Assembly: GCA_037179515.1 (NCBI GenBank)
Contig: JAXCGZ010001895.1
Coordinates: 232,501 to 285,000 of the forward strand
Direction: 5' to 3'
DNA: 52,500 bases
Origin: Halocaridina rubra
Taxonomy: Eukaryota > Arthropoda > Malacostraca > Decapoda > Atyidae
Position numbers and translations under genes: made by a program. The notes under the pieces were generated by a model. The model was given only the letters and a program-made list of their open reading frames with translations. It made no database searches and was not told where the DNA came from. Positions 21,489 to 32,611 of the stretch are shown here, in pieces. The first letter of the stretch is position 1. The number at the start of each line of letters is the position of its first letter.

Positions 21489-22503
21489 ACAAACAACGGG
21501 GACCTCCTGTACATATTTTTGTGTACAAAATCACTACATGATAAAAGCACTCAAAGCAAGGTAATGGAATAGCTCTTGATAACTACATCATTACTGATTA
21601 AATTGAGGAGTTGTTTGAGGTGTTGGTGATTTCTTATAGGTCTACCTGATTATTCACCCATTACTTGAAGATCATTGGGTCCATGTTATTTGACAGTGGG
21701 CTTAGGCCCAGCAGCTTGGAATATTGCCGGTTTCTAGTGCTATCACTGTCCCTCACCTCTGCCTTTCGTTAGAGACTATTGACATCTAAAAAAAGAGATG
21801 TCATTGCTGGCCGACGGAATAATAAGTCACTCATTACAGTTTTGCCTTCCAGCACTGCACTTACTAAGATACAAAGTATTCTTTGCATTCTTATTTGAAT
21901 TACCTAATGAATTACTAGAATTCTGGTAATTTTTCGAGGAATGTCTTTTTTTTTCATGTGATTGTTTTCTAGAGGTGACAGTGGCTGGTTGACATCAGTC
22001 TATGTCTACAGATGTGAAAACAGATGCACTTGTAGTAATAATTATAATTTTACAAAATAATACACGTTTTTCTTCGTATACTTGGGTGTCATTGAAAGGG
22101 TAAAGAATATCAGTTGTCCTAAATATGTACTATGGCTTATGTTTTTCTTATATGATGAAATCCATTGATATCTTTGTTTATCATATACTGGCACATGATG
22201 CTTTCACTGTTGCCCATAATTATGTATATAGTTTCTATTGTTTGTTATTTATTGTATATATTCCCGAATTGGTTAGATTTCCTTTTAATTAAGAATAATA
22301 AGAACAAAGTTTTGAATCTAGCTACTTAGACTAGGATGCAAACATGTGAGATCTTTTAGGCTATCCTCTTTCTAATTAAATCATCTTAAGCAAATTTCGT
22401 ATTTTGAGAGTGCTTACGTAAGTTAGTATTTGAAGGTAGTTGATTTAATCATGCTGAAGTAAAATATGGAAGTTTTAGGAATGTAAGAATTGTTCAGATA
22501 TAA
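21489..22503. other. AT-rich intergenic, nothing recognised
   Basis: About 1 kb without coding potential, RNA-like signal or an evident repeat on either strand. Confidence 0.5.
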
Positions 22504-22935
22504 AGGCATGTCCAGACGAGCGGGCCTGATCGGCAGGCTTGCCAGTCATTGGGCTCTTATTACGGCCAAACCAGCTAAATGGCCATGCCCGTGTTAAGCG
22601 AAATCACCAGCCGGTGCCTGGTGGTCGCAGGCAAGTATTGGAGGTACGACACTGCCAGACATAACTTCTCTTCTATTTCGCCAGTCTTTGCACCATATCC
22701 TTTTCTCTTTGTTCTTTATACATACACCAATTATTATGCTACACAACAGTTTCTTCTTCTGAACAGTACTACCCACCATGTTTATCGTACAACACTCAAC
22801 AATGTACTGGCACCGTCGGCCATGCCTGCCCATTCATCACTTCTGCCCTGTGAACAACATTCATGGGGATGCCTGGCAGAATTTGCCCACTCACCGCATT
22901 GCCCGGCGGACACGCCCGCTCATCTGGACAGGCCT
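22504..22935. mobile_element. MITE-like element with inverted ends and TAA duplication
   Basis: Left end AGGCATGTCCAGACGAGCGG and right end (reverse complement) AGGCCTGTCCAGATGAGCGG match at 18 of 20 positions by eye. Flanking TAA at 22501-22503 and 22936-22938 is a 3-bp target duplication. TWA duplications suggest a PIF/Harbinger-like source. The element is clearly more GC-rich than its flanks and encodes no transposase. Confidence 0.75.
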
Positions 22936-22938
22936 TAA

Positions 22939-23484
22939 GAGAGTCCAACACTTTGGGTTATCTAGGTACAGAGGGTGTAAATAAATGTTGATTTCCTGGC
23001 TTATAATTAATCATTTATTTAATAAAGTATTTTGATTAGTAAATAATTATTGACATAATTTATATAATAAAATGAATGGCAATTATAAGCTCGCGCTTTC
23101 CTAAAATATCTGGTTATCTTGCTCATTCTTACAGTTTCATTTTATTAGAGTTTGCATCGGATTTCATCATACTTATTAGCACTCTGATTGGTTAGGCTGT
23201 TAGTTGAACTGGTATTTGTATTAAAAATAAAATTTTGAATAAATGTTTCAAAAGGTAACTTAGGCTAAGTAATGGAAATGGATCTTCATCTAAAGATGAT
23301 TCTTATGATGAAGTTGGAGTGGCTGAACAGGAATTTTTAATATATAAAACTCAGCTCATTTATGATATGGCAAAAAATGGGTGAAAGTATGACGACATTA
23401 AATCACCATTGGGGGCGTTTTAGGGACTGGAGCTCCTGGTTAGGTGCTATAGCAGTGGCATAGTTTTCTATTTTAGCATTTTAC
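22939..23484. other. AT-rich intergenic, nothing recognised
   Basis: About 550 bases with two AATAAA motifs near 23020 but no gene to which they belong. Confidence 0.4.
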
Positions 23485-23643
23485 GTGTCACTATTAATCA
23501 CCATATGAATGGGAAAGGACACAGACAGCTTAGAGCTGGGGAATTGAGGCCGATTTCCCTTCCAAATGCACTGTGGTAGTCTCAAAGTCGGGATTGTTAC
23601 TCCGGGAATAGACAGATTTAATCACTGTGCTAACGATCTCCCT
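23485..23643 (-). repeat. SINE-like repeat (family 2), diverged copy
   Basis: Shares the 3' part (plus strand: cactattaatcaccat, ggacacag, gctggggaattgagg, ttcccttcc) with the copies at 39001-39150 and 40800-40950. It is the most diverged of the three. Confidence 0.65.
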
Positions 23644-23840
23644 AATATGGGAATAGTAAAACTGCAGTATATTTAGAATTCCTCTAATACACCACAGATA
23701 GAAGGTAGTGGCTAGCTATTATAGCAAAGTTTTCATTTCAGAATTTTATTTTATTATCTAGTAGAGAGTATGGTTTAAATTTTGACAACTACTTGCCTGT
23801 AAACTTTTACATTCATTTTTCGGGTCAGTCATTATTACAT

Positions 23841-24533
23841 CAGTAAAACACCGTAGAATCCAGTAGAATCCAGTACAGTAAAGCACAAAAGAATGCAATG
23901 AAATACAGCAGAATACAGTAAAATACAGCAGAATAAGTTAATATAAAGCAGAATGCAGTAAAATGCAGTAGAATTTATTATAATACAGTAGAATACAGTT
24001 CAGTGCATGAAAGTAAAGCAAACTACAGCAGAATACTGCTGTATTGCTGTAATTCACTGTATTATGCTGTATTTTACTGTATTTTGCTTTTTTCTGCCTT
24101 CTACTGCTGCATATTACTGTGTTCTGCTGTATTTTATTGTATTTTGCTGTAATTTATTTTATTTTGCTCTATTTTACTGTATTTTGATGTATATAGTGCT
24201 TTCCTGTAGTAGTCTCCGTGGCTATATGGTAGCGTCCGCGACTCTGTGTCGGCAGGTCGAGGGTTCGCGCCCAGTCACGGACTGAGGTTAGTAAGGGCAT
24301 ACACTCAGGGTAACGATTACATTTGCCAAGACAAGTCCTTTGCAAGAAGGCAACCGTCCTAGCCCTTAGTAGAAAAAGGAGTTCGAGACGTAAAACCGAA
24401 TCATCATAGTGGTTTGCTGTATATTACTGTATTTTGCTATATTTTACTGTATACTGCTAATTCCTGTTGCATTTTGATGTATTTTATTGTATTTTGCTTT
24501 ATTCCATGGTATTCTGTTGTATTTTACTAAAGT
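23841..24533. repeat. Inverted array of a ten-base repeat
   Basis: From 23841 to about 24034 the plus strand is a run of imperfect decamers of the type CAGTAAAATA / CAGCAGAATA. From about 24035 to 24206 it switches to the reverse complement (TATTTTACTG / TATTTTGCTG). The same complement type resumes at 24408-24533 after an inserted SINE. The whole is an imperfect palindrome built of a 10-bp unit, close to one helical turn. Confidence 0.85.
24207..24407 (+). repeat. tRNA-derived SINE (family 1), full copy
   Basis: Begins GTAGTCTCCGTGGC. A-box-like TGGCTATATGGTAGCG lies at 24219-24234 and B-box GGTTCGCGCCC at 24262-24272, as in an RNA polymerase III promoter of tRNA origin. A tRNA-unrelated body follows (ACTCAGGGTAACGATTACAT, GCAACCGTCCTAGCC) and the copy ends GACGTAAAACCGAATCATCAT. 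It interrupts the decamer array. Not a functional tRNA gene: no acceptor stem or cloverleaf closes. Confidence 0.85.
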
Positions 24534-25530
24534 TAATTCTTGAAGGTCTTTTAGGTTTTTTCCTCATCAATATTTCTCTACATATGTCCCCTCTCTCAAA
24601 AATCACTTTCATTAGTCTTGTCTTTCCCTCCCTAGAATATTTACTTAGTTGGTGAATGTTTACAATATTCTCGGACCACATACTACTCCAAGTTTCCTTA
24701 TCAGGTCTAAAACTCTAGCTTTATATTGCTCAAGTCTTCCCTGTCTGTTGACTCCTGGGATTCATTTATGACTGAGATTACCAGTCTTCTGTTTATCGAG
24801 TGCCTATTTAATCAGTGCATTTGCCCTTTCCTTTACAAGATCTTTCTTTCTTTTTCTATCAAGGTTGCTTTATTGTCAACCATTTGCATGATTTCCAGTG
24901 CCACCACCCTCACAGCCTCTTTTACTGCCACATTCCCCTTTAATGTCTGTAAAGGAAGTTTTCATGGCATCATGTTCCGTATTCAGCTCCTGAAACTCTT
25001 TTCAAACTGTTCAATGTTTTCTTTTATCTAGACAATCCAATCTGCAATCTCGTCTCTCTAAGAAGAGAGCAGTGAACTAACATGTATTTAGCATGAGGGT
25101 CTGCCCCTCTCATGTCTTTTTTATTTTTTTATTTAATTTTCGTGCTTTCCCTCCCATCTCATTTCTTCCCCCTCTTAGCGGCAACACCCTGCATAGACCT
25201 AAAAGAGTTCAACCGACGCCGTCACTAATTTCCCCCCATATCCTATTCAATGGAATAGGTTGGGGGGATATTAGCGATGGCGCCGAATGAACTCTCTTAG
25301 CCTATTCAGGGTGTCGCCAGTAGAGTGGGGGGAATTGGATGGGAAGGATTAGGAGGGAAAGGACGAAAATTAATTAAAGAAAAAGAGACATGAGAGGGGT
25401 AAACCCTCGTGCTACGCCTCCTATCCTATCCCATTGTATCATAGCATTCAACCCATTGTATCGTATCATATATCATTTACTTCATTCAGGTGGTCATTCA
25501 ACTGCTTGTTTGCAATTTTTTTCATAAAGT
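24534..25530 (-). pseudogene. Second LINE ORF1 copy, split by a foldback element
   Basis: 24534-25082 aligns base by base with 66-640 (for example tgaaggtcttttag, ctctacatatgtcccctctctc, tttacaatattctcgg, catggcatcatgttcc, agaagagagcagtgaactaa), with many indels. The match resumes at about 25476 (tcattcaggtggtcattcaactgc) after the foldback element. No frame survives. It shows that the ORF1 family is dispersed. Confidence 0.8.
25091..25412. mobile_element. Foldback element, 322 bp, near-complete palindrome
   Basis: The left arm from GCATGAGGGTCTGCCCCTCT and the right arm ending AGAGGGGTAAACCCTCGTGC are reverse complements, and pairing continues through both arms to a short loop near 25250. 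Paired blocks include ggcaacaccctg with cagggtgtcgcc and ccccccatatcctattc with gaataggttgggggg. TA flanks both ends, suggesting mariner/IS630-type target use. It lies within the second ORF1 copy. Confidence 0.85.
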
Positions 25531-25990
25531 TTAGCAACATATCTTTAAAAGTTACATTTAGTGGCATAAATAACTTTTTATCAAAATAAAATTTAAGCAT
25601 TAAAATTTGCTAGTGCTCTAAGTGGCTAGAATTACGTTATTTTATACATAAAATAATCCTATTACCCTAAACTTTCACCTTAAAATAAAGAATATGCGTA
25701 TACTGGACAGGCGTTCTGCTTATCGTGATGTCGATATAATCACAACAATAACGACGACAACTTCTGAACTTAGTCATGCTGTAGTATTTGTCGACCACCT
25801 GGATGCAATATGTCGCTATCTTTGCTCGAAAAATTAAGTGAATATTGTAAGTACTGATCATTTAATAAGCCAAAAGCATATTGCCTGGTAATTAAAATTA
25901 GAAATAGTCAAAAATTTCCTCATTATTTATTTGCTAAGATTAGTATTATGCACTCCTCCTAAGCTCATATTTATATCTCTTCAAATAGTA

Positions 25991-26378
25991 AGCTCGCGTC
26001 ACTCACTCCTAGAAAATTGTTACCTTGGTGAAAATCACGCAAATAAATTATGGTTAATTATTAAAAATTTGCAAATCAGAAAGAGACTGTTGTTTACCCG
26101 ACAACCCAAACACACCTCCAATTTTCAAGTGATCCATACTGCTGTTTAAACACCCAAATTTACCTTACTAAGGTACGTAACTGACCTACCTAACCTAACC
26201 TAGGCAAAGTTAGGTTAGATGAATCAATTACGTACTTTAGTAGGGTCAATTTTGGTTTTTAAACAGCAGCACGGCCTATCTCTGTGTTTGCTAATTTTTT
26301 ATAATTAACCATAAATTTATTTGCGTTATTTTTTTTTTTATCAGAGTAACAGTTTTCCAGGACAGGGTGACGTGAGCT
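25991..26378. mobile_element. Foldback element, about 388 bp
   Basis: The left end AGCTCGCGTCACTC pairs with the right end GGTGACGTGAGCT. Internal pairing continues: ttatggttaattat with ataattaaccataaa, and tgctgtttaaacac with ttttaaacagcagc. The centre holds CCTAACCTAACC and GTTAGGTTAG as a paired stem. GTA flanks both ends (25988-25990 and 26379-26381), a possible 3-bp target duplication. It lies about 870 bp upstream of the first recognised exon of the C1orf131-like gene. Confidence 0.8.
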
Positions 26379-27250
26379 GTAAATATATATATATGTAAGA
26401 GAATTACCATTTGATGATGTATAAATACATGTTATGGAGGGATGCTCTTTCCGTAGGATCCATTTGTCAATGGTGAATATTTACTTTCTGACTTCAATAC
26501 AGCGAAATGAAAGTACAGTACGTCGAGAAAATATTCGGGTAAAAAAAATAATTACACTGGTCAACTCTTGCCTTAACATGGGGAGAATTAACTTAACTAA
26601 ATATAATAAATATAATGAATTTTTTTCTTAAAGGGGGTGCGAGGGTAAAAATTTTACTTTTTTTTTTTAATTAACTTGACTTTATGAGTCCTCAATACAA
26701 GTTCACTACACCATAGTGATATGACTAACTAAAGGCTTTTTATTCTCTAAAGACACTTCTTTTCACTTGAATGCTTCACTATGAGATCTTGGAACTGTAG
26801 TTGGGAGTCCTGTTACCAATTGTTTAATCCTCCTTCCAGACTGATGGACTTCGTAAGTCATGGTTAACTTAATCGAATTCTCCTCAACTGGGAATGATAA
26901 CCCTACCAATAGAATGAACCCTGAACATTGTAGGCTTAATAGGCATGCATCTATAAACCCTAATATTGACATACCTTTTCAACATTCGTTGAAAATTAGG
27001 ATCATATAGTTTTTATTAAGTTATATATTAAGGGTTAATCTGAGTAAAGTTTTACCTATTTATTGGACACAAAACTTGTTAAAATTCCCTAATATCATTA
27101 TAGTTGGCTAGCTTAGGATTCATACTAAGCATACCTATTGTGGTAATTTTTCATAAAAAGCCCATACGTATTGTATATTATTTATACAGTACTTACTACA
27201 CCTGTTCTCTAAATCTTGATAAACTTCCTAGACACTGTTCTCTTTTTCAG
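26379..27250. other. Region that should hold the 5' exon(s) of the C1orf131-like gene
   Basis: The first recognised exon opens with two bases that complete a codon, so coding sequence must lie upstream. I could not choose a convincing first exon here. A GTAAGT donor consensus at about 26852 follows an open stretch but joins in the wrong phase. The ATG at 26434 with a weak donor at 26453 has the right phase but no other support. Confidence 0.4.
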
Positions 27251-29832
27251 GTGATAAACTTGTAGGTGATAATCATGAATCAAGTTCAGGAAAGCAATCC
27301 AGTATAAATAAGGCAAAAAAGAGAAAGAAAGATCAGAGATTTGCAAAACATGAGTCTGTGGAGAAGACTAATAAGAAAACAGAGTATAATGATAGAGAAT
27401 ATGGTACTGATAAAGAGACCGAAAACATTACTGCGAACTCCAAAATGTCTCTTACAGAACTTAAGCACCCTGCTGAAAACACTTATACAATATCTACCAC
27501 TACAGAAAACAAAACGGTAGTCACTGATGATGGCTTTAAAATTGTCTCTTCAATACCAAAAGATGATTCGGATGTCTCGGATGCATTTGTATCCGACGAA
27601 AACTGCAACCCCTCAGAGATCAGTGGGGATTTTGAGACCGGCTGTAAAGGTTTTAAGACAACTGATGACGGATTCAGAATAACATCATATATACCTCCTG
27701 ATGACAGCGACATCAGTGATGCATTTAGTGACGGAGAAGACAGTGATGGAACTGGGGAAGAACTGATTTTAAAGAGAAAGGAGTTAACTTCAGAGAAAAA
27801 TATAACCAAGCCTATCTTGCAAATGATAGATGATTTTGGTAAGATTTACAGAATTGTCTGATGTAATATGATTTTAATAAATGTTAAAATGTTTTTCATT
27901 GTGGTTGCAGTCATTTGAATGAAAAAGAGATATGTAACTAGTCTAAATATGGTAAAAATTATATGTGTCAAGCATGTATATCCCTTCCTTAATTTCAGGA
28001 TTAGATGGAAGCATATTTGAGCACAGACCATCAGTGGTGTCAAGTGGGAGAACATCAGAAGATACAGCCCAAAAGACAATTTGTGCTGTTCGGAAGACTG
28101 ACAAAAAGAAAAAGAAAAGAAAATTGCCTATTAATAGCTCCACTTTAGCATCAACAACAAAACCCAAAGTAGATGTTACCGTTTATGACTACTCATCGCA
28201 GAGAGGTCGTTTAGAGCAGGCAGCAATAGACGGAGAATCAACGAGCACATTATCAAGATTAACAGTAAGCTAATAGGGCTGTAGAAACTCCTGGATGACT
28301 TTTATCAAAATTGAGGGAGTACCCTTTATAGCCAAACTGTATTTCTTATGAAAATATTATCAGTACGTTTTCATTTGCTACACTTATTATCTATCTACAG
28401 AAGCCATAATCCCCCATATAAGGGGGGTGACTGAGTTATAAGACTTAACACTGTGAGAGGAATATAAAAAGGAGGGGATTCCCTTCCCTCTTACTGTCCC
28501 ATTGTCGACTTTATGACACATAGTGGAGCTCGGAGGATGCATTCTTGACCCCTTATCAGGAGGGTAGTTGATATTAAGGTTTAATATTGTAGCTTCACGA
28601 TGTATTTCATTTACAATTTTAAACAATTTATTCCTTCTGGCATTCAATTTCCCCTCTTGATAAGTTGCATGCTAAAAAGGAAAGGTTGGATGAAAGGACA
28701 GCAATAATTCAACTTCGGTCAGTAAATGGAGAAATGTGATTCAGAATTACAGTTTGGCTTCTTTTTTTTCAGAAGGAAGACATTGAAAAACAGATCAAGA
28801 GTATGCGATTTGACATTTACAAGCTGGGTATGACTGGATTCAACAAGAGAAAGAAAAAGGAAACAAGAGCAGCCTTAGCTATAAAGCTGGGAGCTGTACC
28901 AAATAAAAAAGGGGTACGTTTCATCTTTGGACTGTTTTTCTTATCATTACATATAAACATGCGAATCAGGTTACCTCCCACCCCCAAGTTTCTTGCATAC
29001 ATTTGGGCTAATAGGCTGTCTCAGTTGTGTTTTACACGTTTAGTATACTAATATATATCGATTCCATAATGCCTCCTAAATTATAACATTCAGTATAGTA
29101 AGGAGTATGTAGATTATATGGAAAATGTGTCCAGTATGTAACATATTTCCTTCCTCAAATATACAGTATATAATAATTGTCCTCTACCACTATTGTAGCC
29201 TCTACTAAAACAGTAAACTGTATTTTACGTTATAAGTTTTGAAACACCATTACTGTAGAAGGTTGAAACTCTTACAACTTTTAGAATCATTGCTTTGCAA
29301 TCTTTAACGTTTATATTCTGACAGGGTATGAAGTACAATGAACTACTCAGGATAAGGAAGAAAGAAAAGACAAGAGAAGTTTTTGAACGTGAGAGAAACA
29401 AAGAGATGGGAATAGAGGTAAGCTTTGTGTTTTCTGTAGTAGTTATACCATACACTGTAGTTGTGTTTCAGCGCTGGAATATATAGTATCTAATGATATA
29501 GTGGAAAAATTATCTGCAACTCCATATCAAGTTCCAAAATATACATTAGACTGCCTATAAGGGCAAAATTTACTAGAATCCTACTGCTAATATATGCCTC
29601 ATTAGTTGCTTTATCACTCAGAAGTATGGGATGTGCAAAAATGATTTCTTTTGTTGATATTAAACAGTAATTTTTCTTTTTTTAATTTGTTGTATTTCAG
29701 AATAAGAAGAAGCCTAACAAAAATTCCAAAGGCAAAAAGAAGCCTAGAGCCTTCTCATCTCAAGTTGGCAAATTTAAAGATGGTGTACTATCCTTGTCAA
29801 GAAAGGATCTGGCAAAAATCAAGAAAACCTGA
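27251..29832 (+). CDS. C1orf131-like protein (DUF4602), SSU processome factor; 5' incomplete
   Basis: Exons 27251-27838, 27999-28264, 28773-28913, 29325-29417 and 29701-29832 (stop TGA). Every junction has AG/GT ends and the reading phases agree, giving about 405 residues after the missing 5' exon(s). The N-terminal half is acidic and Ser/Thr-rich, with a basic KKRKK start and a duplicated motif (DDGFKI ... DDSDVSDAF and DDGFRI ... DDSDISDAF) that ends in acidic CK2-like sites. The C-terminal half carries the family hallmark: DIYKLGMTGFNKRKKKETR, IKLGAVPNKKG, the charged helix RIRKKEKTREVFERERNKE, a Lys-rich stretch and the closing QVGKFKDGVLSLSRKDLAKI. Human C1orf131 is a nucleolar component of the 90S/SSU processome in 18S rRNA maturation. 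The function here is transferred from that family; the family match itself rests on recognition of the C-terminal pattern. Confidence 0.85.
28405..28520. repeat. Dispersed repeat (family 3), intronic copy
   Basis: Lies in the intron between the second and third recognised exons. It shares with 41248-41372 a start hairpin (CCCCCATATAAGGGGG), then gtgactgagt, aggggattccc, ttccctc and tcgactttta. It may be a short retroposon; the ends are undefined. Confidence 0.65.
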
Positions 29833-29860
29833 AGCAAATTATCACAGAATTTTTCATTAA

Positions 29861-29866
29861 AATAAA
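29861..29866 (+). terminator. Polyadenylation signal AATAAA
   Basis: Canonical AATAAA 28 bases after the stop codon of the C1orf131-like gene, giving a very short 3' UTR. Confidence 0.8.
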
Positions 29867-29869
29867 GAT

Positions 29870-30636
29870 ACAAAGTACTAAATAATTTTATTTTTCCATA
29901 TGCAATTTTTTCCTTTAAAATGAGTATTTTAAATAGTATATGAATATTGAGAATATGCACCTGTATAATATGACTAAAAAACATTTTCCGACTAGTTAGC
30001 CAATAAAAGCACCAGAGTACTCTGAGTAGCATGCCCTCCCTATTGTGTAGTTTATAAACAGGCAAGAATATTGAGATCTACCAAGTTTCTGTGCTTTAGC
30101 AACAACGTAATATATGCTAGTAACTATTAGTCGACATATATTAACATTATTCTCTTACTATTCAGTGGCTTAAAAATATCTAATCCTGTATACAATGGTA
30201 GATCATCTAAGTTACAAAAATTCATAGCATAAAAATCGTATTTTTGCTCATTATTATTTTGCACACCAGATAGTTGTGTGAGTGAGAATGCACAAGGTAC
30301 GTTATAATCATAGTACATACAAACATATGCAATGGCAGCATTTCCCCTTGTAAGGGTTGTGGCAGAGTCAAAGCACACATTCTTCAAAATCTAACATACT
30401 TTCATTCCTCCTCTTAGCACCTTGGGGATACTTCCCCCTACCACCATCCTGCTTGGGACATCTACAGAGTAAGTGGGTAAAGATCTTTGGGTGCCAGGCT
30501 AAAATCTGAAGCTATCCTGATTAGTAAGTTGGCCATGGCACCAGCCGCCCGTTGAAAGACTACGACTGAAGGTATTAGGATACAACTACGACTGGTCCAG
30601 ACAGTTCCGGGTTGAGTCTTCCTTCAGGACGGTTCT
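29870..30636. other. Intergenic, nothing recognised
   Basis: Follows the poly(A) site. The last 230 bases (from about 30400) are GC-richer and may already be 5' non-coding sequence of the following LINE. Confidence 0.4.
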
Positions 30637-31669
30637 TTCTTCATGCCTACATCTACGCTGAATATTCTGGCATATTCATTACACATCTCTTGCTATTCCA
30701 TTACATTTGACAAGTCACAACATTCCCCATATCTGTCTTTTTCTCTATTTTTCCACATATTTGTTATTATTTATGGAAGGTCCACAGCTAATGACCCCCG
30801 GTACCCGGCATAGAGGGGTGCAAAGAAGCTCTGGGGATCGTGTTGACTCCACTATTGGCTTGAGGGCAGACATGCCTGGAGGTAGTAATGGTTCTGCCCT
30901 TAACCTTGCACCTCCCAATAGATCTGCTTCTTTCACTTTTCACTATTCTAAAATTCGTGGGCTGAACTCTAATCTTTCATCTGTGGAACAGCACTTGGGT
31001 ACTTCCTTCCCTAACCTCCTCCTCTTATCTGAAACCCAGCTGTTTATACATGCTCCCACTGACCCATTTCAAATCTCTCACTATAATCTGTATACAGTGT
31101 TCCTTCAATTATCGCGAAGGTTCGGTTCCGGGACCCAGCGTTAGACAGGAAAATCACGGAGTAGGATCAGCCTACATGTACATAGATATTTTAATTTATT
31201 TTTACGTTTACACCGTATAAACTGTATAAACCCTCCCTGTACTGTTAACAAACCACCCTTTACTTCATAAACAACAGCATGCAAGTGTAAATTTATATGA
31301 CATACTCATGTACATAGGTATTTTACAATTATTTTTACGTTTACTGTATAAACCCTCCCTGCACTGTTAAAAAACCACCCTTTACTTTATAAATACAGTG
31401 TTCACCCCCTTATCGCGGTAGTTCGGTTCCGGGACCCGGCGCGAACCAGAAAACCCCTGGAGTAGGATCAGCCTATATGTACATAGATATTTTAATTTAT
31501 TTTTATGTTTACACTATAAACCCTCCCTGTACTGTTAAAAACACCCTTTACATTATAAATAACAGGAAGCAACGTAATTTTTTATGAGTGATAGGAAAAC
31601 TTACCGTGAATGAGGTGATGATGACGTGACATACATAGGTACAGTATTTTACAATAACTTTTACGTTTA

Positions 31670-31816
31670 CATAAAATAGCGGCCGACATCCACAAACTTT
31701 TTTCCTTCTTTCAACATATCTAAGAGTTTCACTTTATCTACAATGGTTAACATTTTCCTTTGCCGCTTTTGCTCACTACAAGAAGCCTTAGAAGATGAAG
31801 GATGCTTGGGAGGCAT
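31670..31816 (-). pseudogene. Tigger transposase N-terminal fragment (inner copy)
   Basis: Minus strand from the ATG at 31816: MPPKHPSSSKAS, then KRQRKMLTIVDKVKLLDMLKEGKKF. This is the start of the Psq-type helix-turn-helix that binds transposon ends in pogo/Tigger transposases. The rest of the protein is deleted. Confidence 0.75.
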
Positions 31817-32425
31817 TGCAAAGGTTAAAATATGCGAGTAAAAAAATCACAAGCAAAACATATTAATAATAATAAGCACAACGTGAATGGCGCACACAAG
31901 TGAGGCGAGACAATGGAAGATGGTGGAAGCCTTTGTCCGAAACGCTGATAGTGGTATCGTATTATACATGTTGCAATACTGTTAGTATTTATGTTTTTTA
32001 CTATTTTTTACTGTATTATTATTCTTAGGCTAAGAAATACGTTTTTTTATCAATAAAATCATGAAACTACTGGAAATATAAATATATATGCTAGCTCACG
32101 TAGCTGCGACCCCAATACATTGTACGCTATCGAACACAAGCAAAACATTTATTAAGCACAACATGAACGGCGCACACGTGAGTTAGACTGAACGAGTCTT
32201 TGTCCGAAACGCTGATAGCGGTATCGTATTTTACATGTTGCAATACTGTTAGTATTTATGTTTTTTTACTGTTTTATTATTCTTAGGCTAATAAATACGT
32301 TTTTTTTTAATAATAAAATCATGAAACTACTGGAAATAAGTATATATGCTAGCTCACATAGCTGCGACCCCAATACATTGTACGCTATCGAACACTATTT
32401 CACATGATGCAATACTGTGAGTTAT

Positions 32426-32611
32426 ACTGTACGTACGTATATCATTCAGTTATTAGTACAGTGTATATTAATTTAAAATTCATTTACTTATTTGATGATT
32501 GTACAAAATCTATTGTATTTATTCACTGTAATCTGGACCAAATATTCCTTTTGTAAAGATTATAGTGTACTTTTCAAAAGAGGTGGTCAATAAACGTATC
32601 TATCTATCTAT
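32426..32611 (+). mobile_element. Retroposon 3' end with (ATCT)n tail inside the inner Tigger element
   Basis: About 185 bp with AATAAA-like cAATAAAc and a (TATC)n tail (about 32597-32611) interrupts the internal repeat unit between gtgagttata and tctgaatttatg, which are adjacent at 33478-33500. It is probably a truncated LINE or SINE. Confidence 0.6.

Noticed and set aside
24219..24272. Possible tRNA gene (good A and B boxes)
   Set aside because: The sequence does not close an acceptor stem, continues into a body shared with two other copies, and ends in a simple-sequence tail: a SINE, not a tRNA gene.
26763..26972. Minus-strand gene or first exon near the C1orf131-like gene
   Set aside because: The minus-strand frame has no family resemblance. 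On the plus strand the GTAAGT donor at about 26852 would join exon 27251 out of phase and hit a stop.
30707..30936. Independent host gene upstream of the LINE endonuclease
   Set aside because: The open frame merges into the LINE endonuclease start, and its 5' part recurs at 44235, so it is LINE sequence.
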